Below, in pieces: positions 1 to 7,777 of a stretch of DNA of 64,000 nucleotides. A program made the position numbers and the translations under genes. Source of the stretch: Sulfuricurvum sp. PC08-66 (GTDB lineage Bacteria; Campylobacterota; Campylobacteria; Campylobacterales; Sulfurimonadaceae); assembly GCA_000830255.1 (NCBI GenBank), contig JQIT01000004.1:1-64000 (forward strand), given 5' to 3'. The number at the start of each line of letters is the position of its first letter. The stretch's first letter is position 1. A model generated the notes under the pieces. The model searched no databases. It was not told the DNA's origin and saw only the letters and a list, made by a program, of their open reading frames with translations.

Positions 1-2
1 CT

Positions 3-308
3 GGTCATTCTCTTGGTGGTGCTCTTGCTCAACTCACAGCGCAGTATCTCACAAATCATGCTATTGAGTCCACTTGCGTAACTTTTGGTTCTCCTAAGAT
101 AGGTGATGATACAAGTACTCTAAACTTCGGTTCAATCTTTGCAAAACATTATCGTTTTACGCTTCCTTTTGACGTTGTGCCTATGCTTCCGATGATTGGG
201 TATGAGCACAATGAAAAAGATGTCTTGGGTCGCTTTGATTTGCGTTACGTGGGTCATAATATCGATACGTACATCAAGGCTCTAAAGGTAGACGTATGGA
301 GCATCTAA
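3..308 (+). CDS. Class 3 lipase-like alpha/beta hydrolase, C-terminal part (5' truncated by window edge)
   Basis: The reading frame is open from the first bases of the window and stops at TAA 306-308, giving about 101 residues. It opens with GHSLGGALAQLTA, the GxSxG nucleophile elbow of class 3 lipases and related alpha/beta hydrolases. It is followed by VTFGSPKIGD, typical of the strand after the elbow, by PFDVVPMLP, where the catalytic Asp of this family normally lies, and by a late GHNIDTYI whose His could complete the triad. Substrate is probably a lipid ester, but this is inferred from family only. The N-terminal part, including any signal peptide, is outside the window. The next gene starts inside its last codons, so the two are probably co-transcribed. 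Confidence 0.75.
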   Translation, partial: GHSLGGALAQLTAQYLTNHAIESTCVTFGSPKIGDDTSTLNFGSIFAKHYRFTLPFDVVPMLPMIGYEHNEKDVLGRFDLRYVGHNIDTYIKALKVDVWSI

Positions 309-502
309 GTACTATCAAAGATATTTTGGAGCTTGTAATAATTCCTTTGGTTTACTTTTTCTATCGTCTTGTTATACGTGTTGAGCGCATCGACATTCAA
401 AAACTAGACAAAGATGAGTATTACTCTCACCTTGACCAAAAGCTAGAAGCCATCTACCAAGAGCTAAAAGAGCTAAGAAAAGAGCACTATTCGTCGAAAT
501 AG
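296..502 (+). CDS. Small membrane/coiled-coil protein of unknown function (68 aa)
   Basis: This 68-residue protein starts 13 bases before the end of the lipase gene, which suggests translational coupling. Residues about 8-28 (ILELVIIPLVYFFYRLVI) form one hydrophobic segment. The rest is charged and heptad-like (LDQKLEAIYQELKELRKEH), consistent with a short cytoplasmic coiled coil after one membrane anchor. I do not recognise a family. The stop codon lies inside a long hairpin (470-513) that probably ends the operon. The overlap with a real gene, the good membrane/coil pattern and the terminator at its end support it as a true gene. Confidence 0.55.
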   Translation: MEHLSTIKDILELVIIPLVYFFYRLVIRVERIDIQKLDKDEYYSHLDQKLEAIYQELKELRKEHYSSK

Positions 503-513
503 TGTCTTAGCTC
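470..513 (+). terminator. Bulged hairpin at the end of the lipase/small-ORF operon
   Basis: Outer arms GAGCTAAGA (470-478) and TCTTAGCTC (505-513) pair perfectly. Inner arms CACTATT (485-491) and AATAGTG (498-504) pair around a CGTCGA loop, leaving a 6-base bulge on one side. That is 16 paired bases in total. There is no clear U-run downstream, so termination may be weak or the structure may have another role. A TTGACA box begins at the next base. Confidence 0.45.
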
Positions 514-539
514 TTGACAATTATCTGATAAACTACAAT
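514..539 (+). promoter_or_regulatory. Candidate promoter of pta-ackA
   Basis: TTGACA at 514-519 and TACAAT at 534-539 lie 35 bases before the pta start. The spacer of 14 is shorter than the usual 16-18. The -10 alone may be enough, since -35 boxes are poorly conserved in this bacterial group. Confidence 0.35.
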
Positions 540-573
540 CGACTCCAATTTCTGCTCTTTTTCGAGGATACCT

Positions 574-2655
574 ATGCGCATCTCTACACTCTATATTGCA
601 GCTTCCCAACGTGGCTCTGGACTCTTGATGATTAGCTTGGGCATCATGGAGATGCTCAAAGCCTCCTACCCGCGCATCGCCTATGTGCGTCCTATCATCG
701 CCGACAAAGCGCATGAAGATGAAGACATCGCCTTTATGCGTACCTATTTCGCGCTGGATATCGACTACGCCAATATGTGGGTCTATGATGTCGCAGATGT
801 CACCTCCCTCATCGCCCAAAACCAAGAGCGACGCATCTACGACACCATCATCGCCCATGTCAAAGCCCTCGAAAGCAGCTACGACATTATTGTCTGTAGC
901 GGATTGGATTTGGATCGTTTCGATGCCATTGTTGATTTTGACATCAATCTGCGTATCGCTAGCAACCTCAATGCCCTCTACATCCCTATCCTCAACGCCA
1001 AAAATCTCGACACCTTTGACCTCTCCAAGGAGCTAACACACACCAGTAACCGCTATGAGTCGCTCTACGGCGGCAAGACGCTGGCTACCTTTATCAACCG
1101 TGTCGATGCCTCTCATCTAGCGACATTGGTCGCAAAGCGTACCTCGCCCATGCATTTTTATCTGCCCGAAACGGCTGAGCTGGATAGACCCACGGTCAAT
1201 GATGTCATTAGCACCCTTTCGTGTGACATTTTGCATGGCAATCCAGAGGATTTTCGACGTGTCATCATGGGCACCAAAATCGCCTCGATGGGGCTAGAGA
1301 ACTTCATTCAGCATATCGATGAGGGCGATTTGGTGATAGTCTCAGGTGACCGCGCGGATATTATCATCGGTACAATTGCATCGATGTATTCACGCCATTT
1401 TCCGCATATCGCAGGCATCGTACTCACAGGGGGATTGGTGCCGCACCGTGCGCTTTTGCATCTCATCAAGGGACTCAACGATTTTGCGATTCCCATCGTG
1501 AGCGTCGATACCGATACCTACACCACGGCAATGGCTCTGCAAAAAATGCCTGCACGTATTCGTCCTCACAGCCAACGCAAAATTGCCCTCGCGATGGGGC
1601 TTTTTGCCACGCATGTCGATACCCAAGCTATCCAAGCGCAACTCGTCGAACAAAAGAGCACTATCATGACGCCATCGATGTTTGAGTATATGCTCATGTC
1701 GCGCGCCAGCAAAAAACGCATGCGTATCGTCCTACCCGAGAGTGAAGATGCGCGTATCTTGCAAGCGACCGAGATAGTGTTGCGACGCAAAGTGGTCGAT
1801 GTGATACTCTTGGGCAAAGAGGAGTCGATAAAACACCAAGCCCAATCGCTAGGTATCGATGTGAGCAGTGCCACCATCATCGACCCCCAGACCTCTGCTC
1901 TCACACAAGGCTACATCGAGCGCTTTTACGAGATGCGCAAAGCCAAGGGTCTCACCCTCGAAGCGGCACGCGATGCTTTTGCACACGGAAGCTATTTCGG
2001 CACGATGATGGTAGCGATGGGCGATGCGGATGGCATGGTCTCTGGCGCGACACACACCACCGCCGATACGATTCGTCCCGCACTGCAAATCATCAAAACC
2101 ACCCCCGATGTGACCATCGTCTCAAGCTGCTTTTTTATGTGTATGGACCATGAGGTATTGGTCTACGCTGATTGCGCTATCAACCAAAACCCCAACGCCC
2201 AAGAGCTAGCAGAAATTGCGATCACCTCTGCCAAAACCGCCGCACAGTTTGGTATCGAGCCCAAAATTGCGATGCTTTCGTACTCTACAGGTAGTTCTGG
2301 ACACGGTAGCGATGTAGAGCTGGTCGTCGAGGCTACGCGCATTACCAAAACCCAAGCACCACATCTCCTCATCGAAGGCCCTATCCAATACGATGCCGCC
2401 ATCGACCCCACCGTCGCACGCCAAAAATTGCCCCATTCGGCCATCGCAGGGCATGCTTCGGTCTTCATCTTCCCAGACCTCAACACAGGCAACAACACCT
2501 ACAAAGCAGTCCAACGCGCCGCCAATGCAATCGCGGTAGGTCCCGTGCTCCAAGGTCTCAACAAACCCGTCAATGACCTCAGCCGTGGCTGTACCATCGC
2601 CGATATCGTCAATACTGTCGCCATCACCGCCATCCAAGCACAGGAGAACGTATGA
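574..2655 (+). CDS. pta: Phosphate acetyltransferase, long form
   Basis: Interconverts acetyl-CoA plus phosphate and acetyl phosphate plus CoA in the cytoplasm. The 693 residues match the long three-domain Pta of E. coli type. An N-terminal BioD-like P-loop-fold domain (about 1-215) begins STLYIAASQRGSG. A DRTGG domain follows (about 215-335, with VIVSGDRADII and VLTGGLVPH). The catalytic PTA_PTB domain (about 365-690) contains RIVLPESEDARIL, MVSGATHTTADTIRPALQII, and the late STGSSG and FPDLNTGNNTYK motifs. It overlaps ackA by 4 bases (ATGA), the standard arrangement for the acetate switch. A TTGACA/TACAAT-type promoter precedes it. No abnormal residues were seen in the motifs listed. Confidence 0.95.
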   Translation: MRISTLYIAASQRGSGLLMISLGIMEMLKASYPRIAYVRPIIADKAHEDEDIAFMRTYFALDIDYANMWVYDVADVTSLIAQNQERRIYDTIIAHVKALESSYDIIVCSGLDLDRFDAIVDFDINLRIASNLNALYIPILNAKNLDTFDLSKELTHTSNRYESLYGGKTLATFINRVDASHLATLVAKRTSPMHFYLPETAELDRPTVNDVISTLSCDILHGNPEDFRRVIMGTKIASMGLENFIQHIDEGDLVIVSGDRADIIIGTIASMYSRHFPHIAGIVLTGGLVPHRALLHLIKGLNDFAIPIVSVDTDTYTTAMALQKMPARIRPHSQRKIALAMGLFATHVDTQAIQAQLVEQKSTIMTPSMFEYMLMSRASKKRMRIVLPESEDARILQATEIVLRRKVVDVILLGKEESIKHQAQSLGIDVSSATIIDPQTSALTQGYIERFYEMRKAKGLTLEAARDAFAHGSYFGTMMVAMGDADGMVSGATHTTADTIRPALQIIKTTPDVTIVSSCFFMCMDHEVLVYADCAINQNPNAQELAEIAITSAKTAAQFGIEPKIAMLSYSTGSSGHGSDVELVVEATRITKTQAPHLLIEGPIQYDAAIDPTVARQKLPHSAIAGHASVFIFPDLNTGNNTYKAVQRAANAIAVGPVLQGLNKPVNDLSRGCTIADIVNTVAITAIQAQENV

Positions 2656-3788
2656 CTATTTTAGTCCTCAACGCAGGTAGCTCTTCGGTCAAATATCAGC
2701 TCTTTAATTTGCCCCATCCCACGCCCCTAGCCAAGGGCAATATCGAGCACATTGGTCCTCAAGGCGAGGTCAAAAATCACCGTGATGCTTTTGCGATTAT
2801 CCAAAAGAGCCTTATCGAGAGTGGTGCCATTGCGAGCTTCGATGCTATCGATGCGGTGGGTCATCGCGTCGTGCATGGAGGTGACCGCTACAGTCAAGCG
2901 ATGCGTATCGACGACGAAGTGCTCGATGCTATTCGTAGCTTCTCCAAGCTTGCCCCTCTGCACAATCCTGCCAACGCTTTGGGTATCATCGTCGCTCAAA
3001 ACCTCTCACCCTCTACGCCCAATGTGGCAGTTTTTGATACGGCATTTCACCAGACGATGCCTCCCGAAAACTACCTCTACGCTATTCCACGTGCCATTTA
3101 TGAGGCACACAAAATCCGTCGATACGGCTTTCACGGTACGAGCCACCACTACGTCGCACTCCAAATGGCACAAAAGCTAGGCGTTCCCCTCGAATCGCTC
3201 AATCTCATCACGTTGCATCTAGGCAATGGGGCGAGTGCGTGCGCCATTGCACAAGGCAAAAGCATCGATACGAGTATGGGTTTCACGCCGCTAGAGGGAC
3301 TTGTCATGGGGACACGCAGTGGCGATATCGACCCTGCTATCACCACATTTTTGCTCGATAATAGCACCATGACGCACCATGACATCGATACACTCCTCAA
3401 CAAACAAAGCGGACTTTTGGGGCTGACAGGGGACAACGATATTCGTACACTACTAGGCAGAGTCGATGCGGGCGATACCCAAGCCCAAATCTCGATGCAG
3501 CTCTATGTCAACCGTATTAAAAAATATATTGGTGCCTATATGGCACTCTTGGGTAGAGTCGATGGCATCGTCTTCACGGGGGGCGTGGGCGAACATGCTG
3601 TAGCGGTTCGCAGTGCTGTTTTAGAGGGATTGGCGCCTTTGGGCATTGTGCTAGATGCACACGCCAACCGTCAAGAGGGAGAGAGCTTTTGTATCACTAC
3701 GTCGAAGAGTCCTATTGCGACATGGGTCATTGCGACCAACGAAGAGCTCTTCATCGCGCAACAAACCGCCGCACTCCTAGAAAGCTAA
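2652..3788 (+). CDS. ackA: Acetate kinase
   Basis: Converts acetyl phosphate and ADP to acetate and ATP, or the reverse when acetate is assimilated. Its 378 residues are close to the family length of about 400. Visible ASKHA-fold motifs are VLNAGSSSVKYQLF at the N-terminus, GHRVVHGG, RRYGFHGTSHHYV, HLGNGAS, the signature GLVMGTRSGDIDP, and FTGGVGEHA near the end. It is translationally coupled to pta through ATGA. Acetyl phosphate made by this pair may also feed response regulators, but nothing in the sequence shows that directly. Confidence 0.96.
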   Translation: MTILVLNAGSSSVKYQLFNLPHPTPLAKGNIEHIGPQGEVKNHRDAFAIIQKSLIESGAIASFDAIDAVGHRVVHGGDRYSQAMRIDDEVLDAIRSFSKLAPLHNPANALGIIVAQNLSPSTPNVAVFDTAFHQTMPPENYLYAIPRAIYEAHKIRRYGFHGTSHHYVALQMAQKLGVPLESLNLITLHLGNGASACAIAQGKSIDTSMGFTPLEGLVMGTRSGDIDPAITTFLLDNSTMTHHDIDTLLNKQSGLLGLTGDNDIRTLLGRVDAGDTQAQISMQLYVNRIKKYIGAYMALLGRVDGIVFTGGVGEHAVAVRSAVLEGLAPLGIVLDAHANRQEGESFCITTSKSPIATWVIATNEELFIAQQTAALLES

Positions 3789-3883
3789 GTAAAAGATAAA
3801 ATTTTTCCTTTGAGAAATTTGCGCAATATTATAAGAAGAATTTCTTATTATCATAATGCCATCAAATACAAAAAGGAGCTACC

Positions 3884-4033
3884 ATGAACACAGGTGAACC
3901 CACTCTACGCAATATCGATGACTATGAAAAGCCAATGCCCAAAGCCAAAAAGGTCTATCTTATTAAATTCTTGACCGTTATCATGTTGGCAGCGGCGATT
4001 ATCGTCACAGCCGAAACCACTCTCATCCACTAA
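3884..4033 (+). CDS. Small single-pass membrane peptide (49 aa), unknown
   Basis: A short gene with a clear Shine-Dalgarno AAGGAG (3872-3877) 6 bases before ATG. The 49-residue product has a polar N-terminus (TLRNIDDYEKPMPKAKK) and one hydrophobic helix (FLTVIMLAAAIIVTAE) near the C-terminus, so it is predicted to be an N-in single-pass membrane peptide. An inverted repeat ATAAGAA/TTCTTAT (3831-3848) sits upstream and may be part of its control region. An 8-bp hairpin begins right after the stop. The function is unknown. The strong ribosome-binding site and the terminator make it more than a chance ORF. Confidence 0.6.
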   Translation: MNTGEPTLRNIDDYEKPMPKAKKVYLIKFLTVIMLAAAIIVTAETTLIH

Positions 4034-4053
4034 GAGCCAATTAATATTGGCTC
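4034..4053. terminator. Bidirectional hairpin between convergent genes
   Basis: GAGCCAAT (4034-4041) and ATTGGCTC (4046-4053) pair perfectly around TAAT. The structure lies between the small rightward peptide gene and the leftward YtfJ-like gene, whose stop codon is inside the first arm and loop. Confidence 0.5.
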
Positions 4054-4571
4054 AACCGCGCAACAAGTCCAATAATCTCTTCAATATCTGTATCACTAAA
4101 GGGCGCTCTTTTGTGCAATCGCACAACGCCCTGCTCATCGATGACGATACAGTCGTAGATGCGTTTTTGCATCCCCCACGCTTTGAAAGCGTTTTGTTGT
4201 TTGTCGATGACGTAGCGTGTCATGGGAGAGCGTTTTTGACGGCTAGATGCGGCAGAAGCTAACAAAAAGTTGGGTTTCCATGTCGATTTGAAATCGATAA
4301 GGACGAAGTCTTTGTAGAGTCCACGATTGATGCGCTCTACCTCGTACGCCTCTTTGAGGGCATCGACAAGATTTTTACCGTCGTCAGCATTGTCAGGATC
4401 CATGTACATCACCACATTGACCTGCCCTAAAAAATCGGTACTGCTAAACGGCGTACTGCTTTTGACATAACCACCCTCTTTTCCACCGATATGCACCGCA
4501 GGAATAGGTTCACCCAGCGTCAAGCCCCAAGAGAACCCCAAAGTAGCCACTATCAAAAAAAGTTTACGCAT
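4041..4571 (-). CDS. YtfJ-family periplasmic thioredoxin-fold protein
   Basis: I place the start at the ATG at 4571, giving 176 residues. It begins MRKLFLIVATLGFSWGLTLG, a clean signal peptide, and has a G-rich Shine-Dalgarno. A longer reading to 4631 has no such features. The pattern VNVVMYMDPDNADDGKNLVDALK, then RYVIDKQQNAFKAWGM and IVIDEQGVVRLHKRAPFSDTDIEEIIGLV matches YtfJ-type proteins, which have a thioredoxin-like fold. No CxxC is present, so a redox role is not supported. Its function is unknown. It sits convergent to the small peptide gene and divergent from bpt. Confidence 0.65.
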   Translation of the reverse strand: MRKLFLIVATLGFSWGLTLGEPIPAVHIGGKEGGYVKSSTPFSSTDFLGQVNVVMYMDPDNADDGKNLVDALKEAYEVERINRGLYKDFVLIDFKSTWKPNFLLASAASSRQKRSPMTRYVIDKQQNAFKAWGMQKRIYDCIVIDEQGVVRLHKRAPFSDTDIEEIIGLVARLSQY

Positions 4572-4661
4572 CTTTATCCCCCCCATTTTTAAAGCACAAG
4601 CATACCACATCCCAACACAAAGCCTTAACATTTTCTCGGCTTTTTGAGGCTAAAATGTCGC

Positions 4662-5393
4662 ATGAAAATTTTACACGACACCGTCATCGCCAAAGAGAAA
4701 TGCTCCTACCTAGAGGACTTGGAGCAGACCACACACTACAAGGTCATCGACCAGTGTGACACTCAAACCTGCCATGAGCTTATCGAACGAGGATGGAGAC
4801 GTTTTGGGATTATGTTTTTCCGCCCTGTGTGCGAGGGATGCACCCAATGCGAAAGCGTCAAAATCGATGTCAAAAACTACACATTTTCCAAATCTGACCG
4901 CCGCGTACTGCGCAAAAACAGCGATTTGCGCGTCGTCATCGGACACCCTACGCTCACCCACGACCACCTCATGCTTCACGCCAAATACCACCACCACATG
5001 CACCTCAAAAAGGGGTGGGACCCTGTACCCACCTCGACCAAACACTACTACTCTTCGTTCATCCAAGGGCATGAAAGTTTTGGGTACGAGATACTCTATT
5101 TGCATGACAATCGTCTCATCGGTGTCGATATCGTCGATGTACTGCCCAATGGCATCTCCTCGACCTACTTTTTTTATGACCCTGCGTATGAAAAACGCTC
5201 ATTGGGACGGCTCTCGCTCTTGCAACAAATCCTCATTGCCAAAGAGAAAAATTTACCGTGGATCTATTTGGGATATTACGTAGAGGCAAATGATAGTTTG
5301 CGCTACAAAGCGCAGTATCAACCGCTCTTGCAGTTAGAGGGACGTCCCCACATCGATGAGGCGTACACGTGGAGTCCTCTGCCACCGCGTTAG
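4662..5393 (+). CDS. bpt: Aspartate/glutamate leucyltransferase (bacterial N-end rule)
   Basis: Transfers leucine from Leu-tRNA to N-terminal Asp or Glu of proteins, marking them for ClpS/ClpAP degradation. The 243-residue protein (start at 4662; a longer in-frame start at 4644 lacks support) shows the N-terminal Cys region EKCSYLEDLEQTTHYKV. It also has CEGCTQCESVKIDV, with the Cys pairs of the ATE N-terminal domain, and the C-terminal GNAT-fold segment with STYFFYDPAYEKRSLGRLSLLQQI and YLGYYVEANDSLRYKAQYQP. These are characteristic of Bpt/Ate1-like proteins of proteobacteria. It stands alone, divergent from the YtfJ-like gene, with a hairpin at its end. Confidence 0.88.
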   Translation: MKILHDTVIAKEKCSYLEDLEQTTHYKVIDQCDTQTCHELIERGWRRFGIMFFRPVCEGCTQCESVKIDVKNYTFSKSDRRVLRKNSDLRVVIGHPTLTHDHLMLHAKYHHHMHLKKGWDPVPTSTKHYYSSFIQGHESFGYEILYLHDNRLIGVDIVDVLPNGISSTYFFYDPAYEKRSLGRLSLLQQILIAKEKNLPWIYLGYYVEANDSLRYKAQYQPLLQLEGRPHIDEAYTWSPLPPR

Positions 5394-5399
5394 GTGGCA
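5380..5399. terminator. Hairpin at the convergent end of bpt and the surface operon
   Basis: TGCCACC (5380-5386) and GGTGGCA (5393-5399) pair over a 6-base loop that includes the bpt stop codon region. The flanking T/A runs are short, so this is a weak terminator candidate between convergent genes. Confidence 0.3.
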
Positions 5400-5413
5400 A
5401 AAAGGCTTAGCCG

Positions 5414-7516
5414 TTAGTGAGAGAAGGTGTAGCGTGCACCTATTTGGAAGCGATTGTCCATGAAGTGCGTGAGGGTATTGGTGAGGCTTCCTACGACGAG
5501 ATCCGTTTGCAACGCTTGGAAACTCATCTCATACGATGCCATCACCTGCATGGCGCGCATGAAAGGTTGGAGAGGAATATTGACCAAAGTCGCCGCTTTT
5601 TCCATGGGATAGAGCACGCTTGCATTGGCACTTAGCATCCACGAAAAGCCAAAGGTATCCTTGGTCGTACCACTGAGTAAACTACGCCCCCAATTGGCGA
5701 AGCTCAATCCTGTGAAGCCCCCCACTGCCAACGTCAACTCGTTTTGCAAAGGCAGATAGTAGTCCGCACCCGCTTTGAGCGTTTGCACCGAAATATCGCC
5801 TTGGAGGTTAACCGCATAGGCACCTTTGAAGGCGATATTTTCGCGCCAGAAGTAGCCCCCTTCAAGGTCAATATCAAAGCCCAATACGCTTGGTGTAGGG
5901 TCAAGGGCGATGGTGCCACCTTGGGTCGATTGCGTCCAAAAGAGTGTATTCAATCCCAAGCCCCCTTGCGCATAGTAAGCAGGTTTGGGTGCTGGTACGA
6001 CGACTACAGGCTGGGGTGCTACATCGATAATCTCGATAGGCTCCTCTACAGGTGTAGGCTCAACAACTGGCTCTACCACCACAACAGGCTCTGGCTCTAC
6101 TGGTTTGGGTGCTTCGATGGGCTTGGAGGCAATGGTCACAAGCGTAGGCTGTAATCCTGCGGCTTCAAGGTCGCTATCCGATACAACAGTCGCATGCACA
6201 CCTGTACCTGCTATCTCATACATCACACTGCCCACTAGCTCTAGCGTCGCATCCCATGGTGTCTCATCGGTATCGAGCGCCACACGAAAGGCGACTGTAG
6301 CACTTTGCCCTTGCGTAATACTCTTATCTATACCTACCAAAAGTGCGCCTCCCTCCACAGAGTACTTCACAGCTTCTCCATCGACGCTGACACTTTGGGG
6401 TACGAGGTGTACGCCTTTGGGGAGAGTGTTTTTGAATTGCAAATTGGAGGCGGGTATCTCACCGTTGTTAGCTACTACAGAGCCTATCTCGATGCTCATA
6501 TTGGTATCGAGTGGCGTAGTACTACTTTTGGTTTGCGTGATGGCGATTTCGGTGTTGTAGTCGCTAGCAAAAGTCAAGACAATAGGCTGATACCAATCCG
6601 AACGTGTCCCAAACTCAAAACGTGCACTTTTATCGCCGTTTTTGACCTTGCCACTTACGTCTAGCATCTTGATGTCGTAGCCAAGCGTATTGGTCACAAA
6701 GGGGGTACGCGTAGAGACCTCCTCTCCATAATAGGTAATTTTGGAGTTGAAAAAGTTGTCGTTTTTGGTCAGCGCATCGCCCAACAACTCCCCATTTATC
6801 TTGAGGTAGTCGCCACTGGCACCGCCATCCCCTTCGAGTGCGATGACTCCCAAATAAGTGTTGAATTTACCTGCTGTGGGCGATTCAAAGCCACTCGCCT
6901 CTATCTCTACAGAGGCAGGGATTTTGGCATAGCCGTCAAAGAGCGTGAGTGAACGAAAGGGCATGGTTTCGTTTTTGTACACCACGACGATACTCCACCC
7001 TGCAAATTTATCCTGCCCCTTATCAGCGAAAATATCTGCCACCCAATAGGTGCCATTCCCTTTTGCTTTGATGATTTGGGTCACATCTGCACTTGCGGTG
7101 TAGTAGCCCCCTTTTTGCATCGCATTGACGCTATCAGCGGTGATACTTTCATACGCATCAGCGCTTTTGAGTTTAATGTTTCCACGTTGTTGGTCATTGG
7201 CTTTGTCGGATCTAGCACCCCAATAGAGACGTGCATAGAGCACCTCTGAAGCATCCTTGAGTACCAAATCGGCGCTCGATGAAATGTAGGTCGTGTTATC
7301 TTCATCGGCATCGAGATAGACCATGTTGAGTTTATCATTGCTCATGGCATCGGTGAGTTTTTTGACCCCTTTTGCCTGCATAAGCGTGTTCCCAATAAGT
7401 GCGATATTACCGTTGGTGATGGTCTTGTAGCGCACCTCGAAATTTTTGATGACTTCTGCTTCTAGCATTGTGCTTAGCACTGCCCCTAGAAGGGCAATTC
7501 GTATACTTTTTTTCAT
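5414..7516 (-). CDS. Exported protein with DUF11-like repeat, Pro-rich linker and C-terminal beta-barrel domain
   Basis: The start at 7516 is chosen because AAGGAG lies 6 bases upstream and the protein then begins MKKSIRIALLGAVLSTMLEAE, a signal peptide. The product has 700 residues. Residues about 25-320 are a beta-rich region resembling adhesin or gliding-associated surface modules. Residues about 335-430 contain SIEIGSVVANNGEIPASN and FKNTLPKGVHLVPQSVSVDG, the pattern of DUF11 isopeptide-type repeats. A Pro/Val/Glu-rich linker (about 465-515) follows, then a C-terminal domain (520-700) of alternating aromatic beta-strands ending QIGARYTFSH, as in OmpA- or autotransporter-like barrels. It is the last gene of a three-gene surface operon. 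Outer membrane location with an exposed or periplasmic N-terminal region is inferred. Confidence 0.6.
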   Translation of the reverse strand: MKKSIRIALLGAVLSTMLEAEVIKNFEVRYKTITNGNIALIGNTLMQAKGVKKLTDAMSNDKLNMVYLDADEDNTTYISSSADLVLKDASEVLYARLYWGARSDKANDQQRGNIKLKSADAYESITADSVNAMQKGGYYTASADVTQIIKAKGNGTYWVADIFADKGQDKFAGWSIVVVYKNETMPFRSLTLFDGYAKIPASVEIEASGFESPTAGKFNTYLGVIALEGDGGASGDYLKINGELLGDALTKNDNFFNSKITYYGEEVSTRTPFVTNTLGYDIKMLDVSGKVKNGDKSARFEFGTRSDWYQPIVLTFASDYNTEIAITQTKSSTTPLDTNMSIEIGSVVANNGEIPASNLQFKNTLPKGVHLVPQSVSVDGEAVKYSVEGGALLVGIDKSITQGQSATVAFRVALDTDETPWDATLELVGSVMYEIAGTGVHATVVSDSDLEAAGLQPTLVTIASKPIEAPKPVEPEPVVVVEPVVEPTPVEEPIEIIDVAPQPVVVVPAPKPAYYAQGGLGLNTLFWTQSTQGGTIALDPTPSVLGFDIDLEGGYFWRENIAFKGAYAVNLQGDISVQTLKAGADYYLPLQNELTLAVGGFTGLSFANWGRSLLSGTTKDTFGFSWMLSANASVLYPMEKAATLVNIPLQPFMRAMQVMASYEMSFQALQTDLVVGSLTNTLTHFMDNRFQIGARYTFSH

Positions 7517-7526
7517 CCCCATCTCC

Positions 7527-7769
7527 TTATCGATAGAGCGTAGCAGAACCACTCACTACGCATACGCTTCTGTTGCCATCGAGGTCGATGATTTTGACCA
7601 CCGTGCCTGACGCTTCCTTGACGAGGGTATCGCCACTTTGGATTTGGGTGTAGCTCTCGCACGTTGCTACGCTCACTTGGGTACTTCCCCCCTCGAAATG
7701 CATCTTGTCACACCCCACAAAAAGGAGTGCGATACTCATCGCTAGGGCTATTGTCAATATCTTTTTCAT
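7527..7769 (-). CDS. Small lipoprotein (80 aa), unknown
   Basis: MKKILTIALAMSIALLFVGCDKM is a textbook lipoprotein signal with lipobox FVGC, so the mature protein is about 61 residues and lipid-anchored. Two further Cys residues (ATCES and SVCVVS) could form a disulfide. It lies between the giant NHL protein gene (8 bases downstream of its end) and the barrel protein gene, so it is part of the same operon. Its position suggests an assembly or anchoring role for the two large surface proteins. That is inference, as no family was recognised. Confidence 0.6.
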   Translation of the reverse strand: MKKILTIALAMSIALLFVGCDKMHFEGGSTQVSVATCESYTQIQSGDTLVKEASGTVVKIIDLDGNRSVCVVSGSATLYR

Positions 7770-7777
7770 CTGCTCTC

